Origin: Dethiothermospora halolimnae | GTDB taxonomy: Bacteria; Bacillota; Clostridia; Tissierellales; VENL01 | NCBI RefSeq assembly: GCF_037577855.1 | Contig: NZ_JBAKFX010000007.1 | Coordinates: forward strand, 1 to 64,000 | Length of the DNA: 64,000 bases | Direction of reading: 5' to 3' | Shown: piece after piece, positions 18,251 through 27,057 of the stretch | Layout: every line of letters begins with the position of its first letter | How positions within the stretch are numbered: the stretch's first letter is position 1 | Translations under genes and position numbers: made by a program | Notes under the pieces: generated by a model | Told to the model about the DNA's origin: nothing | Seen by the model: the letters and a program-made list of their open reading frames with translations, nothing else | The model's database searches: none

Positions 18251-19525
18251 ATGTCAAGATTTGATGAGAAGCAGCTAAAATGCTCTTTTTGTGGGAAGTC
18301 TCAAGAACAAGTCAAAAGATTGATAGCTGGCCCAAATGTATATATATGTGATGAATGTATAGAGCTGTGTCAAGAAATAATCGAAGAAGAGTTTGAAGAT
18401 AATGAAGAATTAGAGGTTAAAAAATTATTAAAGCCAGCTGAGATTAAGGCGATATTAGATGATTATGTGATAAAACAACAAGGGGCTAAAAGATCATTAG
18501 CTGTTGCTGTATATAATCACTATAAGAGAATAAATAAAAAGCCCTCTAGTAGTGATATTGAACTTCAAAAGAGTAATATAGCGCTATTAGGGCCTACAGG
18601 GTCTGGTAAGACTTTACTTGCTCAAACCTTAGCAAGGATTTTAAATGTGCCCTTTGCTATAGCTGATGCCACTTCTTTAACAGAAGCCGGATATGTTGGT
18701 GAAGATGTTGAAAATATCCTATTAAAATTAATCCAAGCTGCAGACTATGATATTGAAAAAGCTGAAAAGGGGATTATATATATAGATGAAATAGATAAGA
18801 TAGCTAGAAAATCTGAAAATCCATCTATAACAAGGGATGTTAGTGGAGAAGGTGTACAACAGGCCCTTTTAAAGATATTAGAAGGAACTGTAGCTAGTGT
18901 ACCACCTCAAGGAGGAAGAAAACATCCTCATCAAGAGTTTATACAAATAGATACAACAAATATTTTATTTATAGTAGGCGGAGCATTTGACGGCATAGAT
19001 AAGGTTATACAAAAAAGGATAGGTAAAAAATCCATTGGATTTGGAGCAGAGATTCAAAGTAAAGAAGTTAAGGATATAGGTACTATACTTAGACACATAC
19101 AACCAGAAGATCTTCTGAAATTTGGTTTAATACCTGAATTTGTTGGAAGAATCCCTGTAATAGTAACCCTAGACCAATTAGATGAAGAAGCTTTAGTTGA
19201 GATTCTAACTAAGCCTAAGAATGCCCTTGTAAAGCAATATAAAGAGTTATTCTTGATGGATGAAGTGGAACTAGACATAGACGATGAAGCATTAAAGATA
19301 ATAGCTAAAAAAGCTATGGAAAGAAAAACTGGGGCTAGAGGCTTGAGGGGTATATTAGAAGAAGTTATGCTTGATATAATGTATGATATACCATCAAGGG
19401 AAGATATTGAAAAATGTATTATAACTAAAGATACGGTGGAGAATAAAAAAGAGCCAACTTTAGTATTATCGGAAAAAAGAAAAAATAATAGAAAAGATAA
19501 AGAAGAGGAAGAAACGGCTTCATAA
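18251..19525 (+). CDS. clpX: ATP-dependent Clp protease ATP-binding subunit ClpX
   Basis: AAA+ unfoldase feeding substrates to ClpP. The N-terminal zinc-binding domain has four Cys (CSFCGKS...CDECIELC). Walker A is GPTGSGKT (near 115), Walker B is IIYIDEIDKI, the pore loop is the YVGE of AGYVGEDVEN, and RRFxxxR-like elements follow. 424 residues with a charged Lys/Glu-rich tail. A terminator follows directly. Confidence 0.98.
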   Translation: MSRFDEKQLKCSFCGKSQEQVKRLIAGPNVYICDECIELCQEIIEEEFEDNEELEVKKLLKPAEIKAILDDYVIKQQGAKRSLAVAVYNHYKRINKKPSSSDIELQKSNIALLGPTGSGKTLLAQTLARILNVPFAIADATSLTEAGYVGEDVENILLKLIQAADYDIEKAEKGIIYIDEIDKIARKSENPSITRDVSGEGVQQALLKILEGTVASVPPQGGRKHPHQEFIQIDTTNILFIVGGAFDGIDKVIQKRIGKKSIGFGAEIQSKEVKDIGTILRHIQPEDLLKFGLIPEFVGRIPVIVTLDQLDEEALVEILTKPKNALVKQYKELFLMDEVELDIDDEALKIIAKKAMERKTGARGLRGILEEVMLDIMYDIPSREDIEKCIITKDTVENKKEPTLVLSEKRKNNRKDKEEEETAS

Positions 19526-19550
19526 AAGACTGGCATTGCCAGTCTTTTAT
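19524..19550 (+). terminator. Terminator of tig-clpP-clpX
   Basis: AAAAGACTGGC and GCCAGTCTTTT pair around ATT, followed by T residues, overlapping the clpX stop codon region. Confidence 0.85.
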
Positions 19551-19576
19551 TTATCCTAATCCTTTCTACTTTTAAT

Positions 19577-19738
19577 CAATAAAAAGTTATAGATAGATTC
19601 CCAATAAAAGGTTATAGATAGATTCTCAATAAAAAGTTATAGATAGATTCTCAATAAAAAGTTATAGATAGATTCTCAATAAAAAGTTGTTGGGAGATGT
19701 ACAATAAAAAGTTGTTGGGGGATTCGTAATCCCCCAAC
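19577..19738. repeat. 25-bp tandem array ending in the GTTGGGGGATT hairpin
   Basis: Five head-to-tail 25-bp units start at 19577, 19602, 19627, 19652 and 19677. Four are CAATAAAAAGTTATAGATAG plus ATTCT with small changes; the fifth is CAATAAAAAGTTGTTGGGAG plus ATGTA. A sixth (19702) runs into the dispersed hairpin with stem GTTGGGGGATT and loop CGT (19714-19738). The units touch without spacers, so this is not a CRISPR. Confidence 0.85.
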
Positions 19739-19756
19739 TTATTCTTGGATAAAAAA

Positions 19757-19801
19757 ACTCCCTTAGACGAAAGATAATAGTATAACTATTACTAAGGGAG
19801 T
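19757..19801 (+). promoter_or_regulatory. Hairpin that would sequester the lonB ribosome site
   Basis: ACTCCCTTAG (19757-19766) pairs perfectly with CTAAGGGAGT (19792-19801). The second arm contains the lonB Shine-Dalgarno AAGGGAG. The loop can fold a smaller AATAGT/ACTATT hairpin. If the transcript starts upstream of 19757, translation of lonB could be gated by this structure. Confidence 0.5.
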
Positions 19802-19808
19802 GAATATT

Positions 19809-21497
19809 TTGGGAAGCATATTTTTTATTGTTCAATTTTTCTTTGCTATAGTGATAGGTTTATATTTTTTAAACTTACTTAGAAAGCAAAAAGAAGAAAA
19901 GAATGCAACGACTAAGGAGTCAAAAAAAGAGATGGAAAGGTTACGGGAACTTAGGAATATAAGCTTGACAGTGCCTTTGTCTGAAAAAACTAGACCATCA
20001 AGTTTTAAAGATATAATAGGACAACAAGAGGGAATAAGAGCCCTTAGGGCTGCCCTATGTAGTCCAAATCCCCAACATGTTTTGATATATGGTCCTCCTG
20101 GGGTAGGAAAAACTGCCGCAGCAAGACTTGTATTAGAAGAAGCAAAGAAAAATAAATTTTCTTCATTCTCTAAAAGTGCAAAGTTTGTTGAAATGGATGC
20201 TACAACCTTAAGATTTGATGAGAGGTCTATTGCAGATCCCCTAATAGGGTCAGTACATGATCCTATATATCAAGGAGCAGGACCTCTAGGCCAATCGGGG
20301 GTACCACAACCGAAACCTGGTGCTGTTACAAAGGCCCATGGTGGAATATTATTTTTAGATGAAATTGGAGAGTTACATCCCATACAATTGAATAAACTTT
20401 TAAAGGTTTTAGAGGATAGAAAAGTATTTTTAGAAAGTGCTTACTATAACTCAGAGGATAAGAAAGTTCCATCCCATATCCATGATATATTTAAAAGTGG
20501 ACTTCCTGCGGACTTTAGACTTGTAGGTGCTACAACAAGATTGTCATCTGAATTGCCCCCAGCACTTAGATCTAGATGTGTAGAAATATATTTTAGAAGT
20601 CTAGAACCTGAAGAAATAGGGACTATTGCAAAAAATGCAGCAGATAAAGGATGTTTTAAGATTGAAGATAAGGCCATTGAAAAAATAAAACAGTATGCAA
20701 AAAACGGAAGAGAAGCAGTGAATATAGTACAAAATGCAGGAGGATTATGCTTATTAGATGGTAAACATAATATTAAATTAGAAGATATAGAATGGGTAAT
20801 ACACAGTGGAAGGTATACACCTAGAATGGATAGAAAAATATATGACAAACCAGAAATAGGATTAGTAAATGGTTTAGCAGTTACTGGAGCTAATACCGGT
20901 TCATTAATAGAAATAGAGGCACTATCAACTTTAGTATTAAAGAAGGGGACAGGTAAAACATCTGTTACAGGAATAGTAGATGAAGAGGAGATGTCATCTT
21001 CAAATAAAAAGCTAAAGAGAAAGAGTACAGCTAAAAGTTCCGTTGATAATGTTATGACTGTCCTTAGAAATCACTTTAATATAGAACCATCTAATTATAA
21101 TATACATCTTAACTTTCCTGGGGGAATTCCAATAGATGGACCATCGGCGGGTATAGCCATAACCTGTGCTCTGTACTCTAGTATTAAAGGAATACCAGTA
21201 GATAATAAGATTGCTATGACTGGGGAAATATCTATTAGAGGAAAGGTAAAACCTATAGGGGGAGTAGTGGAAAAAATTGAAGCTGCAAAAAAAGCAGGCT
21301 GTACAAGGGTTATAATTCCTAGGGATAATTATCAAAAAAGATTTGATAATGAAAAAGACATTGAGATTATCCCTATAGAAAATATAGATGAGATAATAAC
21401 ATATGCAATGTTAGAAAAGAATAATGCCGATGTTATAAAGGGAGATAATAATTTAAATGAAGAAGTATTGGTGGCTAAAGGAGTAGAATTAGAGTAG
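19809..21497 (+). CDS. lonB: ATP-dependent protease LonB
   Basis: Lon-type AAA+ serine protease of the Firmicute LonB kind, which lacks the long N-terminal substrate domain of LonA. An N-terminal membrane segment (FFIVQFFFAIVIGLYFLNLL) suggests membrane anchoring. Walker A is GPPGVGKTAAAR, Walker B is ILFLDEIGEL, and the protease domain near residues 440-500 carries the Ser of IDGPSAGIAI and the Lys of GGVVEKIEAAKKAG. I prefer the TTG at 19809, spaced after AAGGGAG, to a GTG at 19800 lying inside that site. About 562 residues. Confidence 0.93.
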   Translation: MGSIFFIVQFFFAIVIGLYFLNLLRKQKEEKNATTKESKKEMERLRELRNISLTVPLSEKTRPSSFKDIIGQQEGIRALRAALCSPNPQHVLIYGPPGVGKTAAARLVLEEAKKNKFSSFSKSAKFVEMDATTLRFDERSIADPLIGSVHDPIYQGAGPLGQSGVPQPKPGAVTKAHGGILFLDEIGELHPIQLNKLLKVLEDRKVFLESAYYNSEDKKVPSHIHDIFKSGLPADFRLVGATTRLSSELPPALRSRCVEIYFRSLEPEEIGTIAKNAADKGCFKIEDKAIEKIKQYAKNGREAVNIVQNAGGLCLLDGKHNIKLEDIEWVIHSGRYTPRMDRKIYDKPEIGLVNGLAVTGANTGSLIEIEALSTLVLKKGTGKTSVTGIVDEEEMSSSNKKLKRKSTAKSSVDNVMTVLRNHFNIEPSNYNIHLNFPGGIPIDGPSAGIAITCALYSSIKGIPVDNKIAMTGEISIRGKVKPIGGVVEKIEAAKKAGCTRVIIPRDNYQKRFDNEKDIEIIPIENIDEIITYAMLEKNNADVIKGDNNLNEEVLVAKGVELE

Positions 21498-21737
21498 GCT
21501 GTTATATACCATCCTTAAGGGCTAGAGAAAATAATAAAAAATGTCCGCCAGTCCTCGGATTTGGAAAATATAAAGAAACAGTCAAAAATAGAATTCCAAA
21601 CTCACTACGTTCAGACAGTGGAATTCTAAACGATTTTCTCCTTTATTCTATATTTTCACAAATCCTGGGGGATGGCTCCCATTTTTTATTATTTTCTCTA
21701 AACGGATTTATGTAGAATTAGAGTAGGCTGTTATATA
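21483..21737. mobile_element. MITE-like palindromic insertion flanked by a 26-bp direct repeat
   Basis: The 26 bp GTAGAATTAGAGTAGGCTGT plus TATATA occurs at 21483-21508, covering the last codons of lonB, and again at 21712-21737. The 203 bp between has long inverted arms: AGAGAAAATAATAAAAAATG (from 21524) pairs with the tail before 21702, GGATTTG-AAAATATA pairs with TATATTTT-CAAATCC, and AGAATTCCA/TGGAATTCT closes the tip. It has no coding capacity. It separates lonB from its natural terminator at 21725-21750. Confidence 0.65.
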
Positions 21738-21750
21738 GCAGCCTGTTTTT
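21725..21750 (+). terminator. Displaced lonB terminator
   Basis: AGGCTG-TATATA-CAGCCT followed by TTTTT after one G. The first half of the same sequence directly follows the lonB stop at 21496, where it is interrupted by the palindromic insertion. Confidence 0.7.
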
Positions 21751-21839
21751 GTTGAAAAAGGATGGAATATGGAATAAAATATAATATGTAATGGTTTTAA
21801 ATTACAGTAAACACTATATTAAACTTTGGGGGAAATTAT

Positions 21840-22649
21840 ATGCTAGCTAGCATTGTAAGGGGGATGTTGTTTTTATTACTAATAGCCATAATATTGAAAC
21901 AATATATATTATTTTGGGTCTTATTAGGACAAACTAAATTGAAGGCTTTCAAATATATTTTACCGATAATGGAGATATTATTATTATTGTTCATGGATGA
22001 ATTATTTCTATTACCTACAATAACTATTTTTTTAATATTAGTATATAAAGATAGGGGAAATGGTGATGAGATATTAAATTATTATAGATTAAATAATGAT
22101 AGGTTTAAACCAGATTTAAATAATTTAGTTAAAGTTATAGTTTTATCTCCAATAATAATTCTTATTACATACACTATAAGTTCCATATTTTTTTCCCATA
22201 TGGAATTAGAATTATCAGATACCACTAAAGTAGTACAATATAACAAACAATATATTGACTATATCATATGGTTTGGGTTAATATGTATAATAGCACCTGT
22301 AATAGAGGAATTTACTTTTAGAGTATTAATATATGACAGTTGGTTATCAAAAAAATTCCATAAAAGAATTTCAGCTGTTATTATATCTTCACTAATATTT
22401 TCACTTACCCATTTTGATATTGGGTTGTCTTTCTATACCTTCATTAGTGGCATTGTGTTATGCTTTATATATGATTACTTTGGGTATATTAGCACTGTAG
22501 TTTTACATGTTCTTATTAATATATATGCCTTTTTAGGATTAATGGGTATAATAGTAAAAGGAAAAACAAAATTAATATTCTTGGTTATAGATTTAATAAT
22601 ACTAGTAATAATAACATTGAATAGTAGAAAAATAGATTTTAAAACTTAA
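21840..22649 (+). CDS. CPBP family intramembrane metalloprotease
   Basis: A multi-pass membrane protein with the CPBP/Abi (Rce1-like) glutamic protease motifs. Motif 1 EExxxR is in VIEEFTFRVLIYD (near residue 155), motif 2 FxxxH is in IFSLTHFDIG, and the third His is in TVVLHVLINIYA. About eight hydrophobic segments. 269 residues. In Firmicutes such proteins process prenylated or small secreted peptides, or act in immunity; no target is visible here. Between lonB and lonA, with 47 nt to lonA. Confidence 0.87.
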   Translation: MLASIVRGMLFLLLIAIILKQYILFWVLLGQTKLKAFKYILPIMEILLLLFMDELFLLPTITIFLILVYKDRGNGDEILNYYRLNNDRFKPDLNNLVKVIVLSPIIILITYTISSIFFSHMELELSDTTKVVQYNKQYIDYIIWFGLICIIAPVIEEFTFRVLIYDSWLSKKFHKRISAVIISSLIFSLTHFDIGLSFYTFISGIVLCFIYDYFGYISTVVLHVLINIYAFLGLMGIIVKGKTKLIFLVIDLIILVIITLNSRKIDFKT

Positions 22650-22696
22650 TTTGTGTAGAAATACATATAGATAAGGTTATAAAAGGAGTTGATACT

Positions 22697-25054
22697 ATGG
22701 ATAATATAGAAAATAAAAACGAAAAGAGAACTATGCCTTTAATACCACTTAGGGGAATATCGATATTTCCTTATATGGTAATACATTTTGATGTAGGTAG
22801 AGACAAATCGGTTAATGCCCTTGAAGAGGCAATGGTAAATGATTCCCTTATATTTTTGACATCACAAAAAGAGGCGAAGGTTGATATGCCAACCCCGGAT
22901 GACTTTTATCATGTTGGTACGGTTTGTAAGATTAAGCAAATGCTAAAACTACCTGGAGATACAGTAAGGGTATTAGTAGAAGGTGTTAATAGAGGTAGGG
23001 TCCTAGATATTATAAAAGAAGAACCATACTTTGAAGTTCAATTAGAAGAACCTTTTTATGATGAAGAGGTGGAAAAGGATAAAGAACTTGATGCTATAAT
23101 GAGAATGGTTGTAGATAGTTTTGAAGAATATATTGCTGCAGGAAATAAAGTATCTCCAGAGACTTTAATAACTGTAGAAGAAATAGAAGAACCTGGTAGG
23201 CTGGCCGATGTAATAGCATCATATATACAACTTAAACCTGAAAATAGACAAAAAATATTAGAAGCTTTTGAGCCATACGAAAGGTTAGAAAAGTTACATG
23301 TGATATTAAAGGAAGAATTAGAAGTACTAAAAATAGAGAAAACAATAAGTCAAAGAGTAAAAAAGCAAATAAATAAGGTTCAGAAAGAGTATTACCTAAA
23401 GGAACAAATGAAGGCTATTCAAAAAGAATTGGGAGAAGAAGAAGGCATACTACAAGAGGTAGAAGAGTACAAAGAAAAAATTGGAGAAATAGATTTACCC
23501 GATGAAGTTAAAGAAAAGGCATTAAAAGAAGTGGATAGACTATTAAAAGTATCTCCATCATCGGCAGAAAGTGGAGTTATAAGAACCTACTTAGATTGGA
23601 TAGTAGACTTACCTTGGGATAAGGAAACTAAGGATAGAGTGGATATTAAAAAGTCTAGGAAAATACTTGATGAAGATCACTATGGACTTAAGGATGTTAA
23701 GGAAAGAATACTGGAATATATAGCAATAAGGAAGTTAGCTAAAAGTATGAAGGGACCTATATTATGCTTAGTGGGACCTCCTGGAGTTGGTAAAACCTCA
23801 ATAGCTAAGTCGATAGCTAGGTCTCTAAAAAGAGAATTTGTTAGAATGTCCCTTGGTGGAGTGAGGGATGAAGCTGAAATAAGGGGACATAGAAGAACCT
23901 ACGTTGGAGCCATACCGGGAAGAATAATATCTTCTATAAAAAAGGCGAACTCTAAAAATCCAGTATTTCTATTTGATGAAATAGATAAAATAAGTAGTAA
24001 CTTTAGAGGAGATCCTGCTTCAGCATTACTAGAAGTTTTAGATCCTGAACAAAATAGTACCTTTACAGATCATTTCTTAGAGGTTCCCTTTGATCTTTCT
24101 AAAGTAATGTTTATAACTACGGCTAATAGTTTAACACCTATACCAAGGCCCCTTTTAGATAGAATGGAAGTTATAAGAATATCAGGATATACTGAAGAAG
24201 AAAAATTAAATATATCTAAGAAATATTTAATACCTAAACAATTGAAGGAACATGGATTAAAGGAAAAGAACTTAAAAATATCAGATAATACTATTGCAAA
24301 TATTATAAATAACTATACTAGAGAATCAGGAGTTAGAAACTTAGAAAGAAATATAGCTAAAGTATGTAGAAGGTCAGCTAAGCGAATAGTCGAAGAGAAT
24401 AAAAAGACAATTAGGGTTAATAGTTCCAATCTTAAAAAATATTTAGGAGTATCGAGATATAGACATGAAAAGGCTGGAGAGAAACATCAGATTGGTATAG
24501 CTACAGGCCTTGCATGGACAGCTGTAGGTGGAGAAACATTATCTATAGAGGTTACACCTATGAAGGGGACAGGTAAACTTCAGCTTACAGGACAACTTGG
24601 GGATGTTATGAAGGAATCTGCTAGGGCTGGAGTAAGTTATATAAGGTCAAAGGTAGAGGAATTAGAAATTAGTGAAGATTTCCATAAAGAACAAGATATA
24701 CACATTCATGTCCCAGAAGGGGCTATACCTAAAGATGGTCCATCGGCCGGTATAACAATGGCCACAGCCGTAATATCAGCACTATCTAAAAGGCCAATAA
24801 ATAGGAAAGTAGCCATGACAGGGGAAATAACCCTTAGGGGTAGAGTCTTACCAGTTGGAGGAATAAAAGAAAAGGTATTAGCAGCAAACAGAGCAGGGAT
24901 AGAAAAGATATTATTACCTTGGGATAATCAAAAAGATATGGAAGAAGTATCCGATAAGGTGAAAAAGAAGGTAGAATTTGTGTTTGTAAAAACAATGGAT
25001 GAAGTACTTAAACATGCCCTAGTAAATGAGGATGATAATAATGAAAATAAATAA
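22697..25054 (+). CDS. lon: ATP-dependent protease LonA
   Basis: Cytoplasmic AAA+ serine protease for damaged and regulatory proteins. The N-terminal substrate domain (about 1-200, beginning MPLIPLRGISIFPYMVIHFD) is followed by a coiled linker, Walker A GPPGVGKTS, Walker B FLFDEIDKIS, and the protease domain with Ser in PKDGPSAGITM and Lys in GGIKEKVLAANRAG. 785 residues, normal. AAAAGGAGTTGAT precedes the ATG. Its last 14 nt overlap engB. Confidence 0.97.
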   Translation: MDNIENKNEKRTMPLIPLRGISIFPYMVIHFDVGRDKSVNALEEAMVNDSLIFLTSQKEAKVDMPTPDDFYHVGTVCKIKQMLKLPGDTVRVLVEGVNRGRVLDIIKEEPYFEVQLEEPFYDEEVEKDKELDAIMRMVVDSFEEYIAAGNKVSPETLITVEEIEEPGRLADVIASYIQLKPENRQKILEAFEPYERLEKLHVILKEELEVLKIEKTISQRVKKQINKVQKEYYLKEQMKAIQKELGEEEGILQEVEEYKEKIGEIDLPDEVKEKALKEVDRLLKVSPSSAESGVIRTYLDWIVDLPWDKETKDRVDIKKSRKILDEDHYGLKDVKERILEYIAIRKLAKSMKGPILCLVGPPGVGKTSIAKSIARSLKREFVRMSLGGVRDEAEIRGHRRTYVGAIPGRIISSIKKANSKNPVFLFDEIDKISSNFRGDPASALLEVLDPEQNSTFTDHFLEVPFDLSKVMFITTANSLTPIPRPLLDRMEVIRISGYTEEEKLNISKKYLIPKQLKEHGLKEKNLKISDNTIANIINNYTRESGVRNLERNIAKVCRRSAKRIVEENKKTIRVNSSNLKKYLGVSRYRHEKAGEKHQIGIATGLAWTAVGGETLSIEVTPMKGTGKLQLTGQLGDVMKESARAGVSYIRSKVEELEISEDFHKEQDIHIHVPEGAIPKDGPSAGITMATAVISALSKRPINRKVAMTGEITLRGRVLPVGGIKEKVLAANRAGIEKILLPWDNQKDMEEVSDKVKKKVEFVFVKTMDEVLKHALVNEDDNNENK

Positions 25055-25640
25055 GGCAGAAATGCTAGCTACTATAGTAAATCCCAGCCAGTATCCAGAT
25101 GAGTCCCTGCCGGAAATAGCATTTGCAGGGAGGTCAAATGTGGGCAAGTCCTCCCTTATAAATGCATTGACAAATAGGAAGAAGATGGCTAGAACTAGTG
25201 GTCAACCAGGTAAGACCCAGACCTTAAACTTTTATGATATCAATGATAGTTTTAGATTTGTGGATTTGCCTGGATATGGATATGCTAGAGTTTCTCAAAA
25301 AGAAAGGGAAAAATGGGGTAAGATGATAGAAACATTTTTAACCATGAGAAAAAATCTTATAGAGGTGGTACTACTTTTAGATATAAGACATACTCCAGGG
25401 GAGCATGATAAATTAATGTATGACTGGATAAAATCCTTTGGTTATAATGGAATTATAATAGCAACCAAGGCAGATAAGATATCTAGGGGAAAAAGGGATA
25501 AGCATATATCAGCGATACAAAAGAAGTTGGGAGTTGAGAATAGGGATTTTATAGTTCCTTTTTCCGCCACTAAAAAGACTAATAAGGATAAGGTCTGGGA
25601 TGTTATTGAACAGATACTTATTGTAAATGATAAATTATAG
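25041..25640 (+). CDS. engB: Ribosome biogenesis GTPase EngB/YsxC
   Basis: Essential GTPase for 50S subunit assembly. G1 is GRSNVGKSSLIN, G2 is the T of PGKTQTLNFY, G3 is DLPGYGYARV, G4 is TKAD and G5 is SATKK. The ATG at 25041 is 9 nt after GAGG inside the end of lon; the in-frame ATG at 25032 has no such site. 199 residues. The gene overlaps the end of lon, so the two are probably translationally coupled; lon-engB order is conserved in Firmicutes. Confidence 0.95.
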   Translation: MKINKAEMLATIVNPSQYPDESLPEIAFAGRSNVGKSSLINALTNRKKMARTSGQPGKTQTLNFYDINDSFRFVDLPGYGYARVSQKEREKWGKMIETFLTMRKNLIEVVLLLDIRHTPGEHDKLMYDWIKSFGYNGIIIATKADKISRGKRDKHISAIQKKLGVENRDFIVPFSATKKTNKDKVWDVIEQILIVNDKL

Positions 25641-25680
25641 AACAACCTTTGGATGAGTTGGAAGTTACTTATACAGCTAA

Positions 25681-25816
25681 TAATTGACAATTGACAATGG
25701 ACAGTTGACAGTTTAAGGGACAAATCGGCTTCAGCCAATTTGAGATATAATATTTTACGAACAGAGTGAGTAAAATTACTTTAAATTGTCAATTGTCAAC
25801 TATCCATTGTCAATTA
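25681..25816. mobile_element. MITE-like repeat with TAATTGACAA terminal inverted repeats
   Basis: A 136-bp element bounded by TAATTGACAA and TTGTCAATTA (perfect 10-bp ends), with longer imperfect arms built from ATTGACAATGGACAGTTGAC words. Inside are CAAATCGGCTTCAGCC and TATTTTACGAAC...GTAAAAT hairpins. Related copies occur at about 48464-48593 (same strand) and 38871-38972 (inverted), and a fragment at the end of hemB. No coding capacity. Confidence 0.7.
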
Positions 25817-25859
25817 TATTGATTAGAGGAGAATTCATAATATCTAAATCCAAGTTCCC

Positions 25860-26687
25860 TTAAAACAATTCAATATCATCAAAAAGATACTCAAGATACC
25901 CATCTCCACAATGGGATACCAGCAACTCTAAGTTTAAAATACCATCATAATTATTATTTTTTAAGAACTCTACTTCTCTATTAAAATCAATATCACTATT
26001 TTTAATAGAGAAATGGGATTTATTATTATTTAGATCTATACCATGGATATGGGTATAGATTATTTTATTTAAGAAGTCATCATTTAATGGTGGTTCATGG
26101 GGATAATAGTTCATAGTATCATGGGTTATATCCCAACATACTCCCAATCTATTACTATTAAAATCATTAACAATCTTAAATATATCTTCTCTAGTATCTC
26201 CTATTACTCTAGATTGTTCCTTTCTTAAAGTTTCTAGAGCTAAAGATATGTTAATATTTTTTCTAGATAAAAAGTTTAATATCCAGTCTATAAAAGAAAG
26301 CATATTATAAATACCTTTATTAAAACTCTCAATGTTATTGTAGTTTGCTCCATGAACTACAATTATTGATTTTTTAGATATTAATTGTTCTATTTCCTCT
26401 ATTATACTTAATAATGAAACATACTTTTCCTTGACCTTAGTTTCGTGCTCTTTAAAATTCATTATTTCATATAAATTATTATCTGCAAAATAGGGTATAT
26501 GGTAGTTTATATCGACACTATAATCATTAGCAACCTTTGCGATATCTAAGTATTTTTTAACATCAATTATATTTTTATCAGGACTTAACTCTATACTAGA
26601 TACACCTATTTCACTAGCTTTAGATAGTAATTTGTTTATCTCAATTTTATTTAATATTTTTTCATCAAATGTAAAACCTAATTTCAT
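25860..26687 (-). CDS. TIM-barrel protein, sugar phosphate isomerase/epimerase family
   Basis: Xylose-isomerase-like TIM barrel (AP endonuclease 2 superfamily). Likely metal ligands occur in the expected strands: Glu in SSIELSPDK, His in IVVHGANYN, Glu in ISLALETLRKE, Asp/His in GVCWDITHD, the His pair in YTHIHGIDL, and Glu in GILNLELL. Members isomerise or dehydrate sugars, or act as endonuclease IV; the substrate cannot be told. 275 residues; single gene with AAGGAGATTTCC before the ATG. Confidence 0.8.
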   Translation of the reverse strand: MKLGFTFDEKILNKIEINKLLSKASEIGVSSIELSPDKNIIDVKKYLDIAKVANDYSVDINYHIPYFADNNLYEIMNFKEHETKVKEKYVSLLSIIEEIEQLISKKSIIVVHGANYNNIESFNKGIYNMLSFIDWILNFLSRKNINISLALETLRKEQSRVIGDTREDIFKIVNDFNSNRLGVCWDITHDTMNYYPHEPPLNDDFLNKIIYTHIHGIDLNNNKSHFSIKNSDIDFNREVEFLKNNNYDGILNLELLVSHCGDGYLEYLFDDIELF

Positions 26688-26960
26688 AGGAAATCTCCTT
26701 TCTCCACTAAATTCCTATACGTATGTCCTGGGTATATTCAAGACAATTTTAAATATAGTATAGTGCAATAGTAAAATTTAGTTGCTGGGGGATTCGTAAT
26801 CCCACAGCTTATTTTGTCATAATAGGTCTTCTAGAAGAAGACCTAAGGGATTCAATGTATTGAATCCCTACATAAATTTATGGATTTACCAATTCCTTGC
26901 TCTCTGCACATTGCACCCTGCACTGAATAAAGAAGCACCAAAGGTACCTTTGTTCCATAA
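26688..26960. repeat. Intergenic hairpins between the TIM-barrel and nucleotidyltransferase genes
   Basis: Contents: a variant hairpin GCTGGGGGATT/AATCCCACAGC (26784-26809), in which the outer pair change T-A to C-G keeps pairing; AGGTCTTCT/AGAAGACCT (26824-26844); AGGGATTCAATGTATTGAAT plus CCCT (26846-26869); and an AACAAAG-family hairpin (26924-26955) with its TGCACCCTGCACT lead-in. Confidence 0.7.
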
Positions 26961-26965
26961 TATGT

Positions 26966-26994
26966 TTGACTATAAATGCACACTAAGATATAAT
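26966..26994 (+). promoter_or_regulatory. Sigma-A promoter of the nucleotidyltransferase-fol operon
   Basis: TTGACT (26966-26971), a 17-bp spacer and TATAAT (26989-26994), about 64 bp before the first ATG. Confidence 0.8.
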
Positions 26995-27057
26995 CAGATT
27001 GTCGAAATATAACTATAGATTCCTATTTTACATACTAAAGATAAGGGCTGATAATAT

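Noticed and set aside
19577..19738. Possible CRISPR array
   Set aside because: The 25-bp units are directly adjacent with no spacers, and no cas gene is in the window.
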